NCBI RefSeq assembly: GCF_964340395.1
Contig: NC_135570.1
Coordinates: forward strand, 492,001 to 556,000
Direction: 5' to 3'
From: Glandiceps talaboti
Lineage: Eukaryota > Hemichordata > Enteropneusta > Spengelidae
DNA length: 64,000 bases
Below are positions 14,178 to 26,745 of the stretch, piece by piece (the stretch's first letter is position 1; every line of letters begins with the position of its first letter). Made by a program: the position numbers and the translations under genes. Below the pieces are notes generated by a model, which was not told the DNA's origin, did not search any database, and was given only the letters and a program-made list of their open reading frames with translations.

Positions 14178-14245
14178 TCTCACACACACATACACACACA
14201 CACACAGTGTATGTCATCTTTCTTTCTGCCCCCCCCCCCCCCCCC
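14178..14245. repeat. (CA)n tract and 17-C run
   Basis: An imperfect CA microsatellite at 14178-14206 is followed by 17 consecutive C at 14229-14245. Confidence 0.9.
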
Positions 14246-14818
14246 TCTCCACACATGATCGCATAACATACACATGTATATTGCAAGCTATATGCCTGCA
14301 TTCAATCTGTATTCAAGTACTGGAAGTACTGATACAGTTGACCTGCTGATATGGGTTGGCAGCTGAGGTTAAAGTGATTCTCCTAACCCTAATAGCTTTC
14401 AATTACAATCATGGAAAGTCCACTTTTTAAAATGCCATTCCACATAACTTTTACCTTGTTTAAAAGCTCTGGTTCCAATGTACATTATACACATGTACCT
14501 CACCTCTCAATGAAGCATTCAATCGTATCACTTCTAAGTAAGGTAGAATTTTAGAATACTGTAGGTAGCATATGATTGGTCAAAGGCGAATCATAAACTT
14601 GAATAAATTACACACATACAAGTCTTAGAATATTAAATAACAAACATCACATTTCATTTTCTTATTATTAGCACTTTCCACACTTATTACGAAGACACAA
14701 AACAAATCAGTCATCCATGTACAACAATCAAATTTCACACTCTCTTACTTGAAATGATTATTTCTTAATAAGAAATCACTATGAAATGTGACCTACCATC
14801 AAAATGAATATCTTGTCT

Positions 14819-15150
14819 CATCTTTATGCCAAGTTTGAATATAACAACTTTATAGTCTCACCCTGTGACAGACTTCCCTACTTACAGATCATCTTTATGC
14901 CAAGTTTGAATATAACAACTTTATAGTCTCACCCTGTGACAGACTTCACTACTTACAGATCATCTTTATGCCAAGTTTGAATATAACAACTTTATAGTCT
15001 CACCCTGTGACAGACTTCACTACTTACAGATCATCTTTATGCCATGTTTGAATATAACAACTTTATAGTCTCACCCTGTAACGGACTTCCCTACCTACAG
15101 ATCATCTTTATGCCATGTTTCAATGTAACAATTAACTTTCCTACCTACAG
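14819..15150. repeat. 71-bp minisatellite, about 4.5 copies
   Basis: TCTTTATGCC recurs at 14821, 14892, 14963, 15034 and 15105, exactly 71 bp apart. Copies 1-3 are almost identical; the fifth is truncated and diverged. 71 bp is not a multiple of three, so it is not a coding repeat. Confidence 0.95.
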
Positions 15151-16205
15151 AATTTTAACACTGACAGTTCAACTTTGTGATATCTTTACAATCTTGCAAA
15201 TAATCATAAACTAAAAATACTAAATTAAATTTATTATATTGTTAACGAAATCCTAGGGAAATGTATTGATATTGTTGCCATTAGACAATGCCTGATGAAA
15301 ACTGAAAATGCTCAATCTGTAATACACGGTACTACAAGTTATCTGTTAAATTCTGGTATCTACTATGTTGGCATATGAACTTTGACTTTGGCAAGTACAC
15401 TTAGAGTACTGTCAGATAAAATAATTAATATCAGAATATTAACAAATCCTTGTTTATCCCCAACTTATGACATCTCACCCAGAAAAGTAAGTACTCCAAT
15501 TGAATTTAGAAAAAAATGTCAAATAATTAATATTTCTAAATACTTATAGGTCATACATCAGAGAGAATTAGCAATTTTTGATGGAATAAGTTTAGTTATC
15601 GTCATGAGAGAAGGCAAAAAGAATTCCATTAAAGTAATTGATGTCATACCCTGTAAAATTACATTTCATATTTGATGCATACCTTCATCCATTGAAGCTG
15701 ATATCACCTGTCATTAAATCTAATTAAAAATACATATATCTCAATTTTCTGAGCAAATATTCTGCCAAATTGATAATGTGTCATTTTCTGCCCCAAGGTA
15801 TTTTGTGTCACATGGCATCAAACTCAACAATGTGTTGCTATCACTATCAGATTCTTTACTATGAATGTTACTTCATGGTTATGCAAACCTGTCGTATGCC
15901 TACATTTGCCGCCATTTTGGAGGTTTTTATTTTTTTCAATACCATAACTAACCTGGAATGTTCCAATGCATTACAAATAATATATATTCCAGCGTAAAGC
16001 TTTCATATTTGTGACTGAAAATAACAAGACTTAATAATTTTCAATATCTTTAAGTGAAAATTAATCTGAGCTCATGATACATTGTATAAAAATATCTTTT
16101 TGTTGTAAATGCAAACTTGAAAATTGTTACCTGAAATCATTGACTCTATATCCAATTAAATCTAGATCATTTACCCACAAACAATGTTACTAATACTATG
16201 TTAGG
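15151..16205. other. AT-rich non-coding sequence, no feature recognised
   Basis: A 75-codon plus-strand open frame at 15770-15997 has no recognisable domain and no splice context. Confidence 0.5.
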
Positions 16206-16208
16206 TAC

Positions 16209-16381
16209 ATACACCTGTTCAGCTTCCAATGAGATTCATTTTTACCCATACCTGACATATACCTGTTCAGCATCCAATGAGATTCATTTTTACCCATACC
16301 TGACATATACCTGTTCAGCATCCAATGAGATTCATTTTTACCCATACCTGACATACACCTGTTCAGCATCCAATGAGATCT
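16209..16381. repeat. 48-bp minisatellite, about 3.6 copies
   Basis: ACCTGTTCAG recurs at 16213, 16261, 16309 and 16357, exactly 48 bp apart. Because 48 is a multiple of three, a plus-strand frame stays open through it with a 16-residue repeat (YTCSASNEIHFYPYLT), but it lacks flanking coding sequence. Confidence 0.95.
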
Positions 16382-16739
16382 AAGAGTTCACCAATTACAT
16401 CCTGGTAAGGGTTCACGCCTGAAATACTCTCTTAGCTATAGTGTGTATTCACTTTGAGTAAACCTTGAACTTCAAAGTACGACAACTAACATTAATTTAA
16501 CAAGTGAATGACAACCAGACATTGAAACTTGAAACTTTATCCCAAAGACCAATAGGTTATACCTTGCTTGAAAATGTTGTTCACCAGAATGAAGCAGATA
16601 GTCAAGTCTCTAGTGTCATATTTTTCCCACGATTCAAGCAATTCAGACAAACATGTTTCAATAACCTTCAAATAGATTCTCATATTTTCACACCAAGCTT
16701 CTATGTTTCAAGATGTCTGTCACCTATAAATACTTCCTG

Positions 16740-17005
16740 TTCAGTGATCTACATCTTGTCTCTTTGTTATCATGGTGATTCATGGTATACTAGTCTCTTT
16801 GTTACCATGGTGATTCATGGTATACAAGATTTACTCAGTGCAATAATCTGAAGGCAGCATGTAGTTGTTTTTGTTCTTTACTACAGCTGTTCCATCCCCT
16901 CTCTCACCTTCTCTTTCTTTCTTGAAAGATATACAGCACTATGTCAAATTTAATACTGGTACAGTAGATTTACAAGGTGCAATAATCTGAAGGCAGTGTG
17001 TTGTG
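16740..17005. repeat. Nested local duplications (33 bp and about 141 bp)
   Basis: CTCTTTGTTAYCATGGTGAT with the following TCATGGTATAC occurs twice in tandem near 16758 and 16795. A second repeat, AGATTTAC followed by GTGCAATAATCTGAAGGCAG, occurs at about 16827 and 16968. Confidence 0.8.
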
Positions 17006-17361
17006 TTGTTTGTACTGCAGGTGTTTCACTTACTCCCTCCTTCAATCTTGCTCCTTCAACGACCATTTCCTACATATATCCATACCAAACTGAATCAATT
17101 GACACTTCTTGACTTGAATGTCATCAATGTACATCATTTTAACCTGTAAAATTTCTCTTCTAAGTATTTCATACTTCATTCATATTGGTAACATTCACAC
17201 ATGACTCAAGTATGAATGCCAACTTAATAATTTAGTGCCTGTATATGCCACTGTTTAGGAACACATCATTTTTAAGATATAATTTCTAAACCATTTTTCT
17301 GACAATTTTTGAAGCTGCACATATCCACCACTAGGTTAGTTACCACTCTAACTGCCAGTTG

Positions 17362-17375
17362 GTTACCATAGCAAC
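17362..17375 (+). promoter_or_regulatory. X-box (RFX-type) motif
   Basis: GTTACCATAGCAAC matches the X-box consensus GTNRCC-N(0-3)-RGYAAC exactly. X-boxes bind RFX factors, often at ciliary genes. No promoter or gene start is visible next to it, so function is unproven. Confidence 0.4.
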
Positions 17376-17958
17376 AAAACTGACTTCTATTGGTTAGTTG
17401 ATTGACAACCAATGACTGTCTCTGGCAAATTCAATTATCACAATAGCCTATTAAGAATGGCATTAAACTGCTCAAAGACGCAGAAATCTTTACTGAAGGC
17501 AGACACACTTAACGTCAGAATGAATTTACATGTACTCTCAGTCTGAAAACCTGATAAAATACTCAGTTATTGCTTCTTCTAACTTGATTGTGGAGGCAGC
17601 TCAGATAAAGATTCAAATAGGTATGATAGTTCATCAAAGTAGTGTGAGTAATAATTCAAGTCAGTTTTGATGACTAATGTATACATAATCTTACTTGTAT
17701 CATATTAGTATTATGAAACTCATACACATCAGTTTCCTATTTGACTTTAACTTTATATACACCAGTCAAGGCTGTACATGTACAAATACGTCCCTCGTCG
17801 ATTCACAGGTGGTTGACTGCCTCCAGGAGTATACAGTACGCTGACAATATAGACTAAACGAGGCATAGCTGGGCTGACAAGTCTAATGATACTAGCATTG
17901 ACTTATATTTTATAAAGCAAGGTCCAATTAGTCCATACAATTCCACTGCACATCGGCA

Positions 17959-17970
17959 CCCCCCCCCCCC
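17959..17970. repeat. 12-C run
   Basis: Twelve consecutive C inside an otherwise mixed non-coding stretch. Confidence 0.9.
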
Positions 17971-18279
17971 AATTTTTTCAACTTTCTCTCAAGTGTTTTA
18001 ATACTTATACCAGTACTTTTCACTGTCCTTATTTCTGTAACGACAGAATTTTACAGTCTTGCCATTTCTTCAATGTCTAATCAGTCTATACACATTTTGA
18101 ACTCTTTCCTTGGTTGGAAAACTGTCACATACATTTTCTCTTGCAGTCACATGTAGTAGACATGTTATGTTTCAAGCCACGGTTAAACAAGTACAACATA
18201 ACTACCCTATATGTAGCTATATATTCCAAAGCCAAGGCTGATCATCACTTATAACTGTTCATTGTTTTACCTTGACAGA

Positions 18280-18410
18280 CACCTCTGTCTCTCTCTGTCT
18301 TTCTCTTACTCTCTGTCTCTCTGTCTCTCTGTCTCTCTCTGTCTCTCTCTCTATCTCTTGATCTCGCTCACTGTCTGTCTGTCTGTCTGTGTCTGTCTGT
18401 CTGTCTCTTC
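18280..18410. repeat. (TCTCTG)n and (TGTC)n microsatellite
   Basis: TCTCTGTC-type repeats at 18280-18370 grade into CTGT repeats at 18371-18408. The minus-strand open frame across it is an Arg/Asp/Glu/Thr-rich artefact. Confidence 0.95.
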
Positions 18411-19093
18411 TGTTAGGTGGTACACATACTAGGGTTGATGACAACATTAGAATTCCTCAGTAATGTACAAAATGTACTACTATGTCAAGAGATAGCAATT
18501 CACTGTAACCTGACTATTCGCTATTCTACTGTGTATTCTAAGTAAACCAACAATTCAATTTGATTTCTCAGAGCTGTCAAAATTACATTATTCTGACAAA
18601 ACCTTACTTGATACTGAGTGTCAGAATTATTACAGTGGTTTTAGTAGCCAGTAAGTGTAATAGACGTATGAGGAATATATCACCCTTAAATGGTCAACCT
18701 AAAGCATTCAAACAATTGAGTTTGTGACAGGGTAATGAAAAGTACTTGAATGGCAATAATGTGCCAATACAATCCATCACTTCTTACAATTTCATCAAGG
18801 TACTTACATGTACACAGTCTTTGTTTTATTCTGTACACGTCTGTCTGCTTTTTGCTATGGAAACTCATAGCTGTGTTTACCTTGGTGATTAAGAGTCGGT
18901 AGCCCGAGAGAAATCACGCAAGCGTCAGTTAAAATTAACTATGATTTCTTGGGAAATCAAAATGATATCGTTGTAATATTTCCTTGAAATTACGTCTTGT
19001 ACATGTAAAGATTTGAGCTCAGTGAATTAATAATCAAAGCATTGCTGGGAATAGGAAAACTGATGAACTTCATTGATTTTTTTAGGGGTTTTT

Positions 19094-19106
19094 GGGGGGG
19101 GGGGGG
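19094..19106. repeat. 13-G run
   Basis: Thirteen consecutive G preceded by TAGGGGTTTTT. Confidence 0.9.
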
Positions 19107-19598
19107 TTTATAGATTTGGAAGACACATGGAAAAATAATAGTTTGATATCTTGAATAAAACTGATTATATAAATTAACTACTAAAATTTGGGATTTGCTT
19201 CCATACATGTTTTGACTCTGAGTAAAAATGTTCATTTGAAATTTACTATCCTTTCTGCATTCAGGAATACAAATGCAAACATAAGAAAAGGATGTTGGAA
19301 TTTGATTTACTCACTGTAAAAATGTGCTCAGAATGAATAAAATCAACTATCTGTCTTCATACCCTGAGTTAGTGATGCAAAGAAAATAGAAGTTCTTGAG
19401 ATACTTTCCCAGTTGTTGAATCAAAAGTAGTTATTTCTTTGAAATGAAATCTCCATCTCCGGAGTACTTTGTCAAATTGGATATTTCCTGCAACTATGTA
19501 TATGTTTCAATTATTAGCTATCAGTGACAAAAAATGAAAATCACATAAAAAAACAATTTGTATCAAAATGAGAATTTTAATGTCTTTATGGTAAAGTA

Positions 19599-19950
19599 CT
19601 ACGCTGACGTTCAAGTGACCATATGGATGAAGATTTGGTATTTATTTTTTGGATATTTAATTTATGAAACAATTTTACCACGGCTTTCACCAAGTCTATG
19701 TTTATAACTCAATACTGCAAAAAGCAAACATAAAAATATAAAAAGTTGGTTATTGTACATACAATAACAAATATTTTACACGTTTATTAATATTTTGCAA
19801 TTTATTGAGTTTTGTACAAACACAGACTTGGCATATGTTGTTTCACATTGATTTTTCAAGTAGGAAGCCATGATAAAATTGTTTTATCAATTAAATATCC
19901 AAAATAAGTACCAAATCTTCATCCATATGGTCACTTTAAAGTGGCATAGT
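19599..19950. mobile_element. Fold-back (MITE-like) inverted-repeat element, about 350 bp
   Basis: The left arm from 19614 (AGTGACCATATGGATGAAGA, then TTTGGTA-TTATTTT and GGATATTTAAT) is repeated in reverse complement in the right arm ending at 19935. Homology continues inward (ACAATTTTA-CA-GGCTT, CCAAGTCT-TGTTT, ACTCAATA) to a perfect central palindrome GTTATTGTA-CA-TACAATAAC at 19749-19768. The whole element can fold into one long hairpin. There is no open frame inside, as expected of a non-autonomous DNA element. Outer edges are approximate and no target-site duplication was fixed. Confidence 0.8.
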
Positions 19951-20164
19951 CGACAACTATAAAATCCTGATGCTCACTGAAAGTTATTCAAAAGAAAATC
20001 TGGTTCAACACGGTGTAACTGCTATATGCACAAAACTGCATGAGACCAGGTCTTTTTTCAAGTTTATTGGTAACCACACAATTATGTCTTAATAACGAAA
20101 AAAACTCTAGCTATTCTAGCTGAATGAAAGCAGAAAATAGGAAACTTAAATATAAGTCTACAAA

Positions 20165-20325
20165 ACTCAAAGTGTGTATGTCAGCTGGACTGCATTGGTC
20201 AGTTTCAAAGTGTGTACGACAGCTACATGTAGACTACATTGGTCAGTTTCAAAGTGTGTATGAAGTACAGACTACATTGGTCAGTGTTAAAGTGTGTATC
20301 ACAGACAGACTGCATTGGTCAGAAT
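20165..20325. repeat. Four-copy repeat, unit 38-44 bp
   Basis: ATTGGTCAG recurs at 20194, 20238, 20276 and 20314, with TTCAAAGTGTGTA following in the first two and a variant in the third. A 102-codon plus-strand open frame at 20124-20432 crosses it and has no recognisable domain. Confidence 0.8.
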
Positions 20326-21807
20326 TCTTGACAGACTCATCTTCAAAAGTAGGAAATGACACTGACACTTCTTTGGGATGGAGTCCAGATAAAAGCCTAC
20401 ACAAGTCTTTGACTCCAAGACATCTACAGTGACGCCACTGTCAATGAGTCACTCAAATCAAATTCTAAGTCTCTTTAATTGCTTAGATTGCCAGCATTGT
20501 TGAAATCATTAGTGATAACGCCATGACATCAACCAAGAACTACGATGTGTTTTCAGGGATGTTTTCAGTAAATATGTCACGTCTCCCTACTTGAAATTAC
20601 AGCCCTCTTACTCCACATGTATTTCATCAGCTACTACACTCCTCTTTATACTTTCAATTAATCACTCTCCTCAGTTAATACAAAACAAAAAATAAAAAGT
20701 GCAGTAGTATACTAGTACATGTTTATATTCTAGGCTGAGACTGGAAGCATTTTCTCATGCCAAGAATCTTGTTTTTTGACCCAAAACACACAGCTCTTAT
20801 GTGATCATTTTCATTTGAACAATTTCCATCTACACACCCTAAGTAATAATGTACCCCATCAAATATAAAAGCAAAGGGTTTTTTACTTTAAGACATTTAA
20901 ATACACACACACACATCCGCACATACACACCTGCATTTTGTGATGGCTATGAAAAGCCCTACTGTACCATACCTTTGTGTTCAGTTGTGCTAAAAACTGC
21001 AGTAACATATATGTGGCTGGGGCACAGCCTGAGAAATCATTTGGAACACTATTTCCCAAGATACTATTGAAAGTGACAGATACTGATGGTACAATTATTT
21101 CTGATACATTTCTACTAAAATAAGTACTTTCTCATGGTTTCCCTGGAGACATATTAGAAGCAGATGATGTACAGTTTGTAATGCATCATGAAAACAAATA
21201 AATCTCACAGTTGACACTGATCAAGCAATAAACCATAAGCGTTATAAGCACTTATTTCCCACAATTCAGTATGGTTTGTACTTTGTGAATTGTTAATTCA
21301 AAATGAGGCTTCTTTTTCATAAACAAACTTTTGTTGTTTTTTATCTTCTGAACTCTCCTTGACATGTAAGAGCAAAGGATCATAGTGTTTTGCACACAGA
21401 AGGATCACAGTGTTTTGTACACAGAAAGGTATTTTGGGTCAACATGGATCACAATAAAATGACAACCTGAACAACATACATTTGTAACTACACAACTGTA
21501 GCAAATAGAAGGGTAGACACATGTGGAGACAAAGACTGACTGCATGACTGTCTGACTGACACTGACACAGATTCACATCTGCTGATATGAAATAAAACAG
21601 ATGATAGGCAAGTTACAGGTAGACAAGTTGAAAGAAACAATGACTGACTGACTAACTGACTCAAACTGACTAATAAACAAACTGACAGGCATCAATTTGT
21701 AGGCATGATGTAGACAATCTGACACAAGGAATGATGGAAAGAGATATACATGTATACATGTATGGACAACTGAATACTCTTATGATGTAGACATATATAC
21801 ACAACGA

Positions 21808-21841
21808 CTGACAGACAGAGAGAGAGACACACACAGATAGA

Positions 21842-21904
<63 letters not shown>
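21808..21904. repeat. (GATA)n(GACA)n compound microsatellite
   Basis: GA/CA-rich sequence leads into GATA repeats at 21834-21860 and GACA repeats at 21861-21904. Scattered TGACTGACTG tracts lie upstream at 21530-21680. Confidence 0.95.
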
Positions 21905-21905
<1 letters not shown>

Positions 21906-22204
21906 GTCAGTTAGGAAGGGTCAAATAAATAATGAGACTGATATTCAATTGATGTCCATTAAACAACCATCAATAACATTGAAAGAAGACAACACAGTCA
22001 TAAATTTATAAATGTCAAATCAACTATACCACATTCCAGATGAAAGCACAATGTACATAACAATGAGAATACAAAAATCAATACCACTTTCATCTAAATT
22101 ATCAAAGTCTTGCTAACTATAAGTACCGGTACAATATGTCTGAAACCATGTACGTTGATAGATATTATTTCCAAATATTTGTCTTTAGAATTTGTTCAAC
22201 CGAA

Positions 22205-22275
22205 GAGTAACTTAAAGGCCGAGGTTTCAATCCCAGGTTCTTGCATTAGTTTTATCTTATCAGTGAAGCCATGAC
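22205..22275 (+). repeat. Dispersed repeat copy A
   Basis: TTAAAGGCC-AGGTTTCAATCCCAGGTT with a following GTGAAGCCAT resembles the segment at 63712-63772 with a few substitutions and indels. Two copies 41 kb apart suggest a low-copy dispersed element. The GGTTTCAATCC core is reminiscent of a pol III B-box, but not a good enough match to call a SINE. Confidence 0.45.
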
Positions 22276-23345
22276 GATTACACAGGATTATTCTTTTCTT
22301 CTGGACCAACTTTTTCTATAGATAACTTTGTCAGACAACTGTTTTTAACACCTAAAGTTTTAATCCTTTTTCTATGCGAACCTTTAAGGAAATTAGTATT
22401 CTCCTGGCAGCTTTAGTGAAAAAAATTCTTGGAGAATAAATTATAATACTTATTTTACTTATTCAAGAAAGTGTAAAAATAATACAGAACGTTTTGACTA
22501 GTAATTTTGAGTAGCACACCGAACTAATGACACATAGAACAACCAGAGTATAAATACTGTATTTTCTGTTTTAATGTGTCAACATGTACAACTTGGCTTG
22601 TGAGTGATATAATACTAATCATTGCTAATCTGGTAATCAATTTAGTCTTGGTTTACTAAGACACAAACTAAAACTATTTAGTTCAATGTGGTAGTTACAC
22701 AAGTGGTGTCTCTATTGGAAGATATCTTAGTACACTGAGACAGAGTAGTGATTCCTAGACATAGATACATTTACACACATGTGATTAAGACTCTTAGAAT
22801 AATTAAATACAGAAATCAGCAAATAATAAAACTATATATCGCCATCCATTTCATACAAATATGACACAATATTTATTTGAAAAGTTACATGTATGTGCAA
22901 TATGATACTAATAAGTAATGAATACCAAAATATAATATTTCATAATTTACATGCAATAAAATAGTTACTTTTACATCAGTTTATTAAATTCAATTCATCA
23001 TAATTAATCTGAGCACAAAATATGACTTTATTTTCTGGAACATAGAAATCATGCAGGTGAAAGAAATAATGATTTAATTTTCAGAAATAAATTGCTTAAT
23101 AATTAATCGCCATGATTTATAACATAATTACATAGATATGATAAATTTCTTTGGCAGGAGAAATAATGAATTGCAGATTTTTATTTGAAGTATACAGAAG
23201 TTACAGCCAATACCCAAGTTTCTCATTTTTCATAATTTCATTTAAAAATCACAGGTACATATAATTATGAATGATAATTTCTATAGCCTATTATATGACA
23301 AGAAAAAATTGCCAGTTTTATTGGTACAGATTTTATGGATTTTCA

Positions 23346-23576
23346 GTACTGGATACATTTTACCAGGATTCCCATCAAATTACTGAGTTCCCATACATCC
23401 CAGTGAATTGCCAGACTTCCTATACATTTTTCCATGGTTCCCACTGAATTGCCAGAGTTCCTATACATTTTTCCATGGTTCCCACTGAATTGTCAGAATT
23501 CCTATATATTATACCAGAATTTCACCCAAATTACCAGAGTTCCTATACATTTTACTAAAGTTCCCACATAATTATG
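23346..23576. repeat. 41-bp minisatellite, about five copies
   Basis: CCTATA starts recur at 23419, 23460, 23501 and 23542, exactly 41 bp apart, followed by CATTTTTCCATGGTTCCCA in the best copies. A shortened copy precedes them. Confidence 0.85.
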
Positions 23577-24334
23577 GTTGCAAACGACTGAAAAACAATG
23601 AAATTTTAGCAGATTTCCCCCTCACTCACTCTTTGGTTTCTTAGACCTTAACCAAAGACATTAACTTAATTATTCTCAAGTACAAAACAAACTGTATTAT
23701 AGCTCTCAGACATTGTGGGTAGCATGTTTCACCTGCAATCCAAAGAAGCTTTGTGATTTACATTTTTATATTGCAACATGAAATAATCCTACATTGAGAA
23801 AAAAGACAAATGATCTAAATATTGCAATTTTGCTGTACACACCTCAATTTTGATTGTCTGTGAATAAAATCCCTAATTTACATAATAATAGACTTGCTAC
23901 AATTATGCAAATTCACATCTTTCATTTTCAAGAAAGTATACAGGAGAAGTATATGGATAAACTTAGGGTGAACACTAAATATACAGACAATGGCATAATT
24001 CAGTTCATATTTTATGTTGTGGACATATCTACAAGAGACAACAGCTGTTTTCCATCCACGCTATCAAGCTTACCAGCTTGACACAAAAAATGTTAATTAG
24101 CCCAATTTATGGAATTTTATCCGCCAAACATACCCAGTCAGATACTTAGATCAGACATCAATTTACATCAGTTTTCACAGATACTATATGTGTGGTATTT
24201 TCAGAAAATATTCACCAATTTTATAGAAAGAATTGGCCAGAAGATAATTTCGATAGCTTACAGGATAGAAATTATTTAATAAAATTTTGCAATATTCATG
24301 GATTTCATAAATGACACAACATGATATGACACAT

Positions 24335-24415
24335 GACCTGACCTGACCTGACCTACCTGACACAACCTGACCCGACCCAACACAACACAACATCACACAA
24401 CATAACACAACACAA
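24335..24415. repeat. (CCTGA)n grading into (CAACA)n
   Basis: Pentamer repeats of ACCTG/GACCT type at 24335-24378 become AACAC/CAACA repeats to 24415. Confidence 0.9.
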
Positions 24416-26113
24416 ATTCAACACTAAATTAAATATCCTATATCAGATTTTCAAATTTGTAACGTGTGTTTCATATAGCTAACTACAGAAAACTATAATA
24501 TATTTTCAAATAGAAGCCATTTTTCTCCTTAGATTAAAAAATATCGCTTTGAATTCAACAAATTTCATGATAAACATAAAATTGTCACGTAATGTGCATA
24601 TATTATACAGAAATTTTACAATAACTCTTTCTCTAATCCTACATTAAAGGCTCCAAACTACTACTTTATACAACTACAATGTTACAATACACATTTATCT
24701 ATGAGTGTACAAATATTTAACAATTTATTTTTATCGGAATGGTCAATGCAGGCGTTCATTTTCTTGTTTATGATTAAAAAAAATATGGTACACAGGTGTT
24801 TGAATTATGATGTGAATTTACAAGGTTATCAAGATGTAGTAATCTCAATAATATGCACCATTTCATAAATCATATGCATAGAAAATTAAATCGATCTAAA
24901 TTATTCGGAAAGTATCCGATATCACATCCGCCATTTATCATATCTTTAGTACCTGGCTATTTGAGAAATGTCAGGTACGTTTTGTAGCGGATCACTTACA
25001 GCGTTCATGAATATTTTAGTTGGTTTCTTAATGTACTTAGTTGTTTGTTGAATTATACATACACATTGGATTGATAATGTAAGTTTATATCTATCATACT
25101 TGTATAATCATCTCCTTTTAATACACAAAAGCTGTCAATATATTATACAAGGTATTCTTGGGGTGTGCCTAATACAAAATACATTTTTCATAGACCTGGA
25201 GAATTTTTTTCTATAGCTATGTCCATGTGTGGAATATTGAATTGGTTTGAAGTCAGTTTTCCTATAATCCAAATATGCAGTTATTGGTTTCGACCGATTT
25301 AGTTAAATTGATTCAAAACATTGAGAAAGCAGTAAATCGATTCAAATCCATTGCTCACGATGGGACAAAACTGGTTTTTAAACTGGCTTATAGTGGCAGT
25401 ATATTAAGGCTAAAGTCTTGAATTTAAGTGCAAGGTAGCTATACCGTCAACACATCATGACTTACAGATTAGGAGTCTCCCAATAATCTTTCCAGAACTT
25501 TCCAGGAGTGGTTTGAAATTCCATGACTTCCAAGCACTTTCCAGGTGTGTGTTTAATAGTTCAAGTGTAAGGGCTTAGCCAAGTGTATGATCCTTGGCTT
25601 TTGCTTGGCAACCTCCAAAGTACAGATGCAAGTATGTCAGCCATACACATAGAAACTACATGTATATGATGTATGCAAGTTTTAATAGATTTCACCCTTT
25701 CTGTCTACACGTTTGTACTTGGTTTGTTTTATCAGTTTGCCCTCTCAGTCACTATTTGTTTGTACCCCCTCCTCAGTAAGCTAGGGTTATACCAGATTTT
25801 CCCCTCTCTGTTACTATTTGTTTTAGCACGTCCGTGTCTACTCTGTGACTATAGGGTTGTGCAACCTTGGTAAAAACCTGGCTCATTGACAAATTACAAC
25901 TCTTATTTGAAGTCCTGGGTTGAAGTATACAAATGTATACTGTATTACTCCTTTATTACAACATTTTGACATTTTAATCATTTATATTAATACTCTCATT
26001 TACACAGCAGGTTTCATATGTCAGCTTTCTTTTACAACCTACTTACTTTCTTTTCGTGTTCATTAATCATCTCTAAACTCACATAAATGATGCTATTTTA
26101 TCTGCCTACATCA
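24416..26113. other. AT-rich non-coding sequence, no feature recognised
   Basis: Two overlapping plus-strand frames of 61-66 codons at 25594-25873 have no recognisable family. A PEA3-like or other regulatory role was not evident. Confidence 0.45.
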
Positions 26114-26430
26114 GTCAGCCAATCACTCAGTTTCCTCTCTGCTACTTTACACATTAATTCAATTTGTTCTCCCTGGCTCAGAGTCAGCTAATCAGATAGT
26201 TTTCTCTTTTGTTAATTTGCATATTGATTCAATTTTTGTTCCACCTGCCTCAAAGAGTCAGCCAATCAGATAGTTTTCTCTTTTGTTAATTTGCATATTA
26301 ATACCATTTGTTCTACTTGGCTCAAAAAGTCAGCCAGTTGTAGTCAGTCTTCTTTTGTTAATCTAAATATTTACTCAATTTGTTCCACCTGGTGAAATGA
26401 GTCAACCAATTGCAATCAACTTTCTCATTT
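26114..26430. repeat. 72-bp repeat with CCAAT and octamer motifs, about 4.4 copies
   Basis: Copies begin GTCAGCC/GTCAACC at 26114, 26183, 26257, 26329 and 26401 (units 69-74 bp). Copies 1, 3 and 5 contain CCAAT (copy 2 has CTAAT). Copies 2 and 3 contain the exact octamer ATTTGCAT within TTAATTTGCATATT. All carry an AATTTGTTC-CCT-GCTC type tail. The divergence shows some age. Confidence 0.85.
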
Positions 26431-26576
26431 AACTTACATACATAATTTCACATTCACTCATATGTAAATTAGTCTATTGTTTCCATATGTAAATTGATCT
26501 CTATTGTTTTAACAAAATTTTAGCATAAACTTAGCCAAAGGGGCAGATCTACTCTTAAGGTTGTAAGGAATGTAAT

Positions 26577-26745
26577 ATTCTTTCTTCTTATTGGTTTTAG
26601 AGCAGGTGTATATCCATGATACTATTTAAATACATTATTCTTTCCTTTCATTGGTGCTAAACCAGATGTACACCCATGATACACTTTAAAATATAGTTTT
26701 CTTTCACTTTATTGGTTTTTGACCAGGTGTGCATCCAAAATATGA
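26577..26745. repeat. 60-bp repeat with ATTGG, three copies
   Basis: Copies start at 26577, 26637 and 26698, each with TTATTGGTTTT-like sequence (inverted CCAAT), then A-CAGGTGTA and ATCCATGATAC. Confidence 0.8.

Noticed and set aside
14384-14395. CCTAACCCTAA, telomere-like
   Set aside because: Only about two units, which is expected by chance.
18990-19260. Possible STOX exon 2 on the minus strand (reads QMNIFTQSQ)
   Set aside because: The short resemblance to QMNPITQSQ fades at once on both sides (no F-PL-EVLC stretch), and no acceptor precedes it. Chance similarity is the likeliest explanation.
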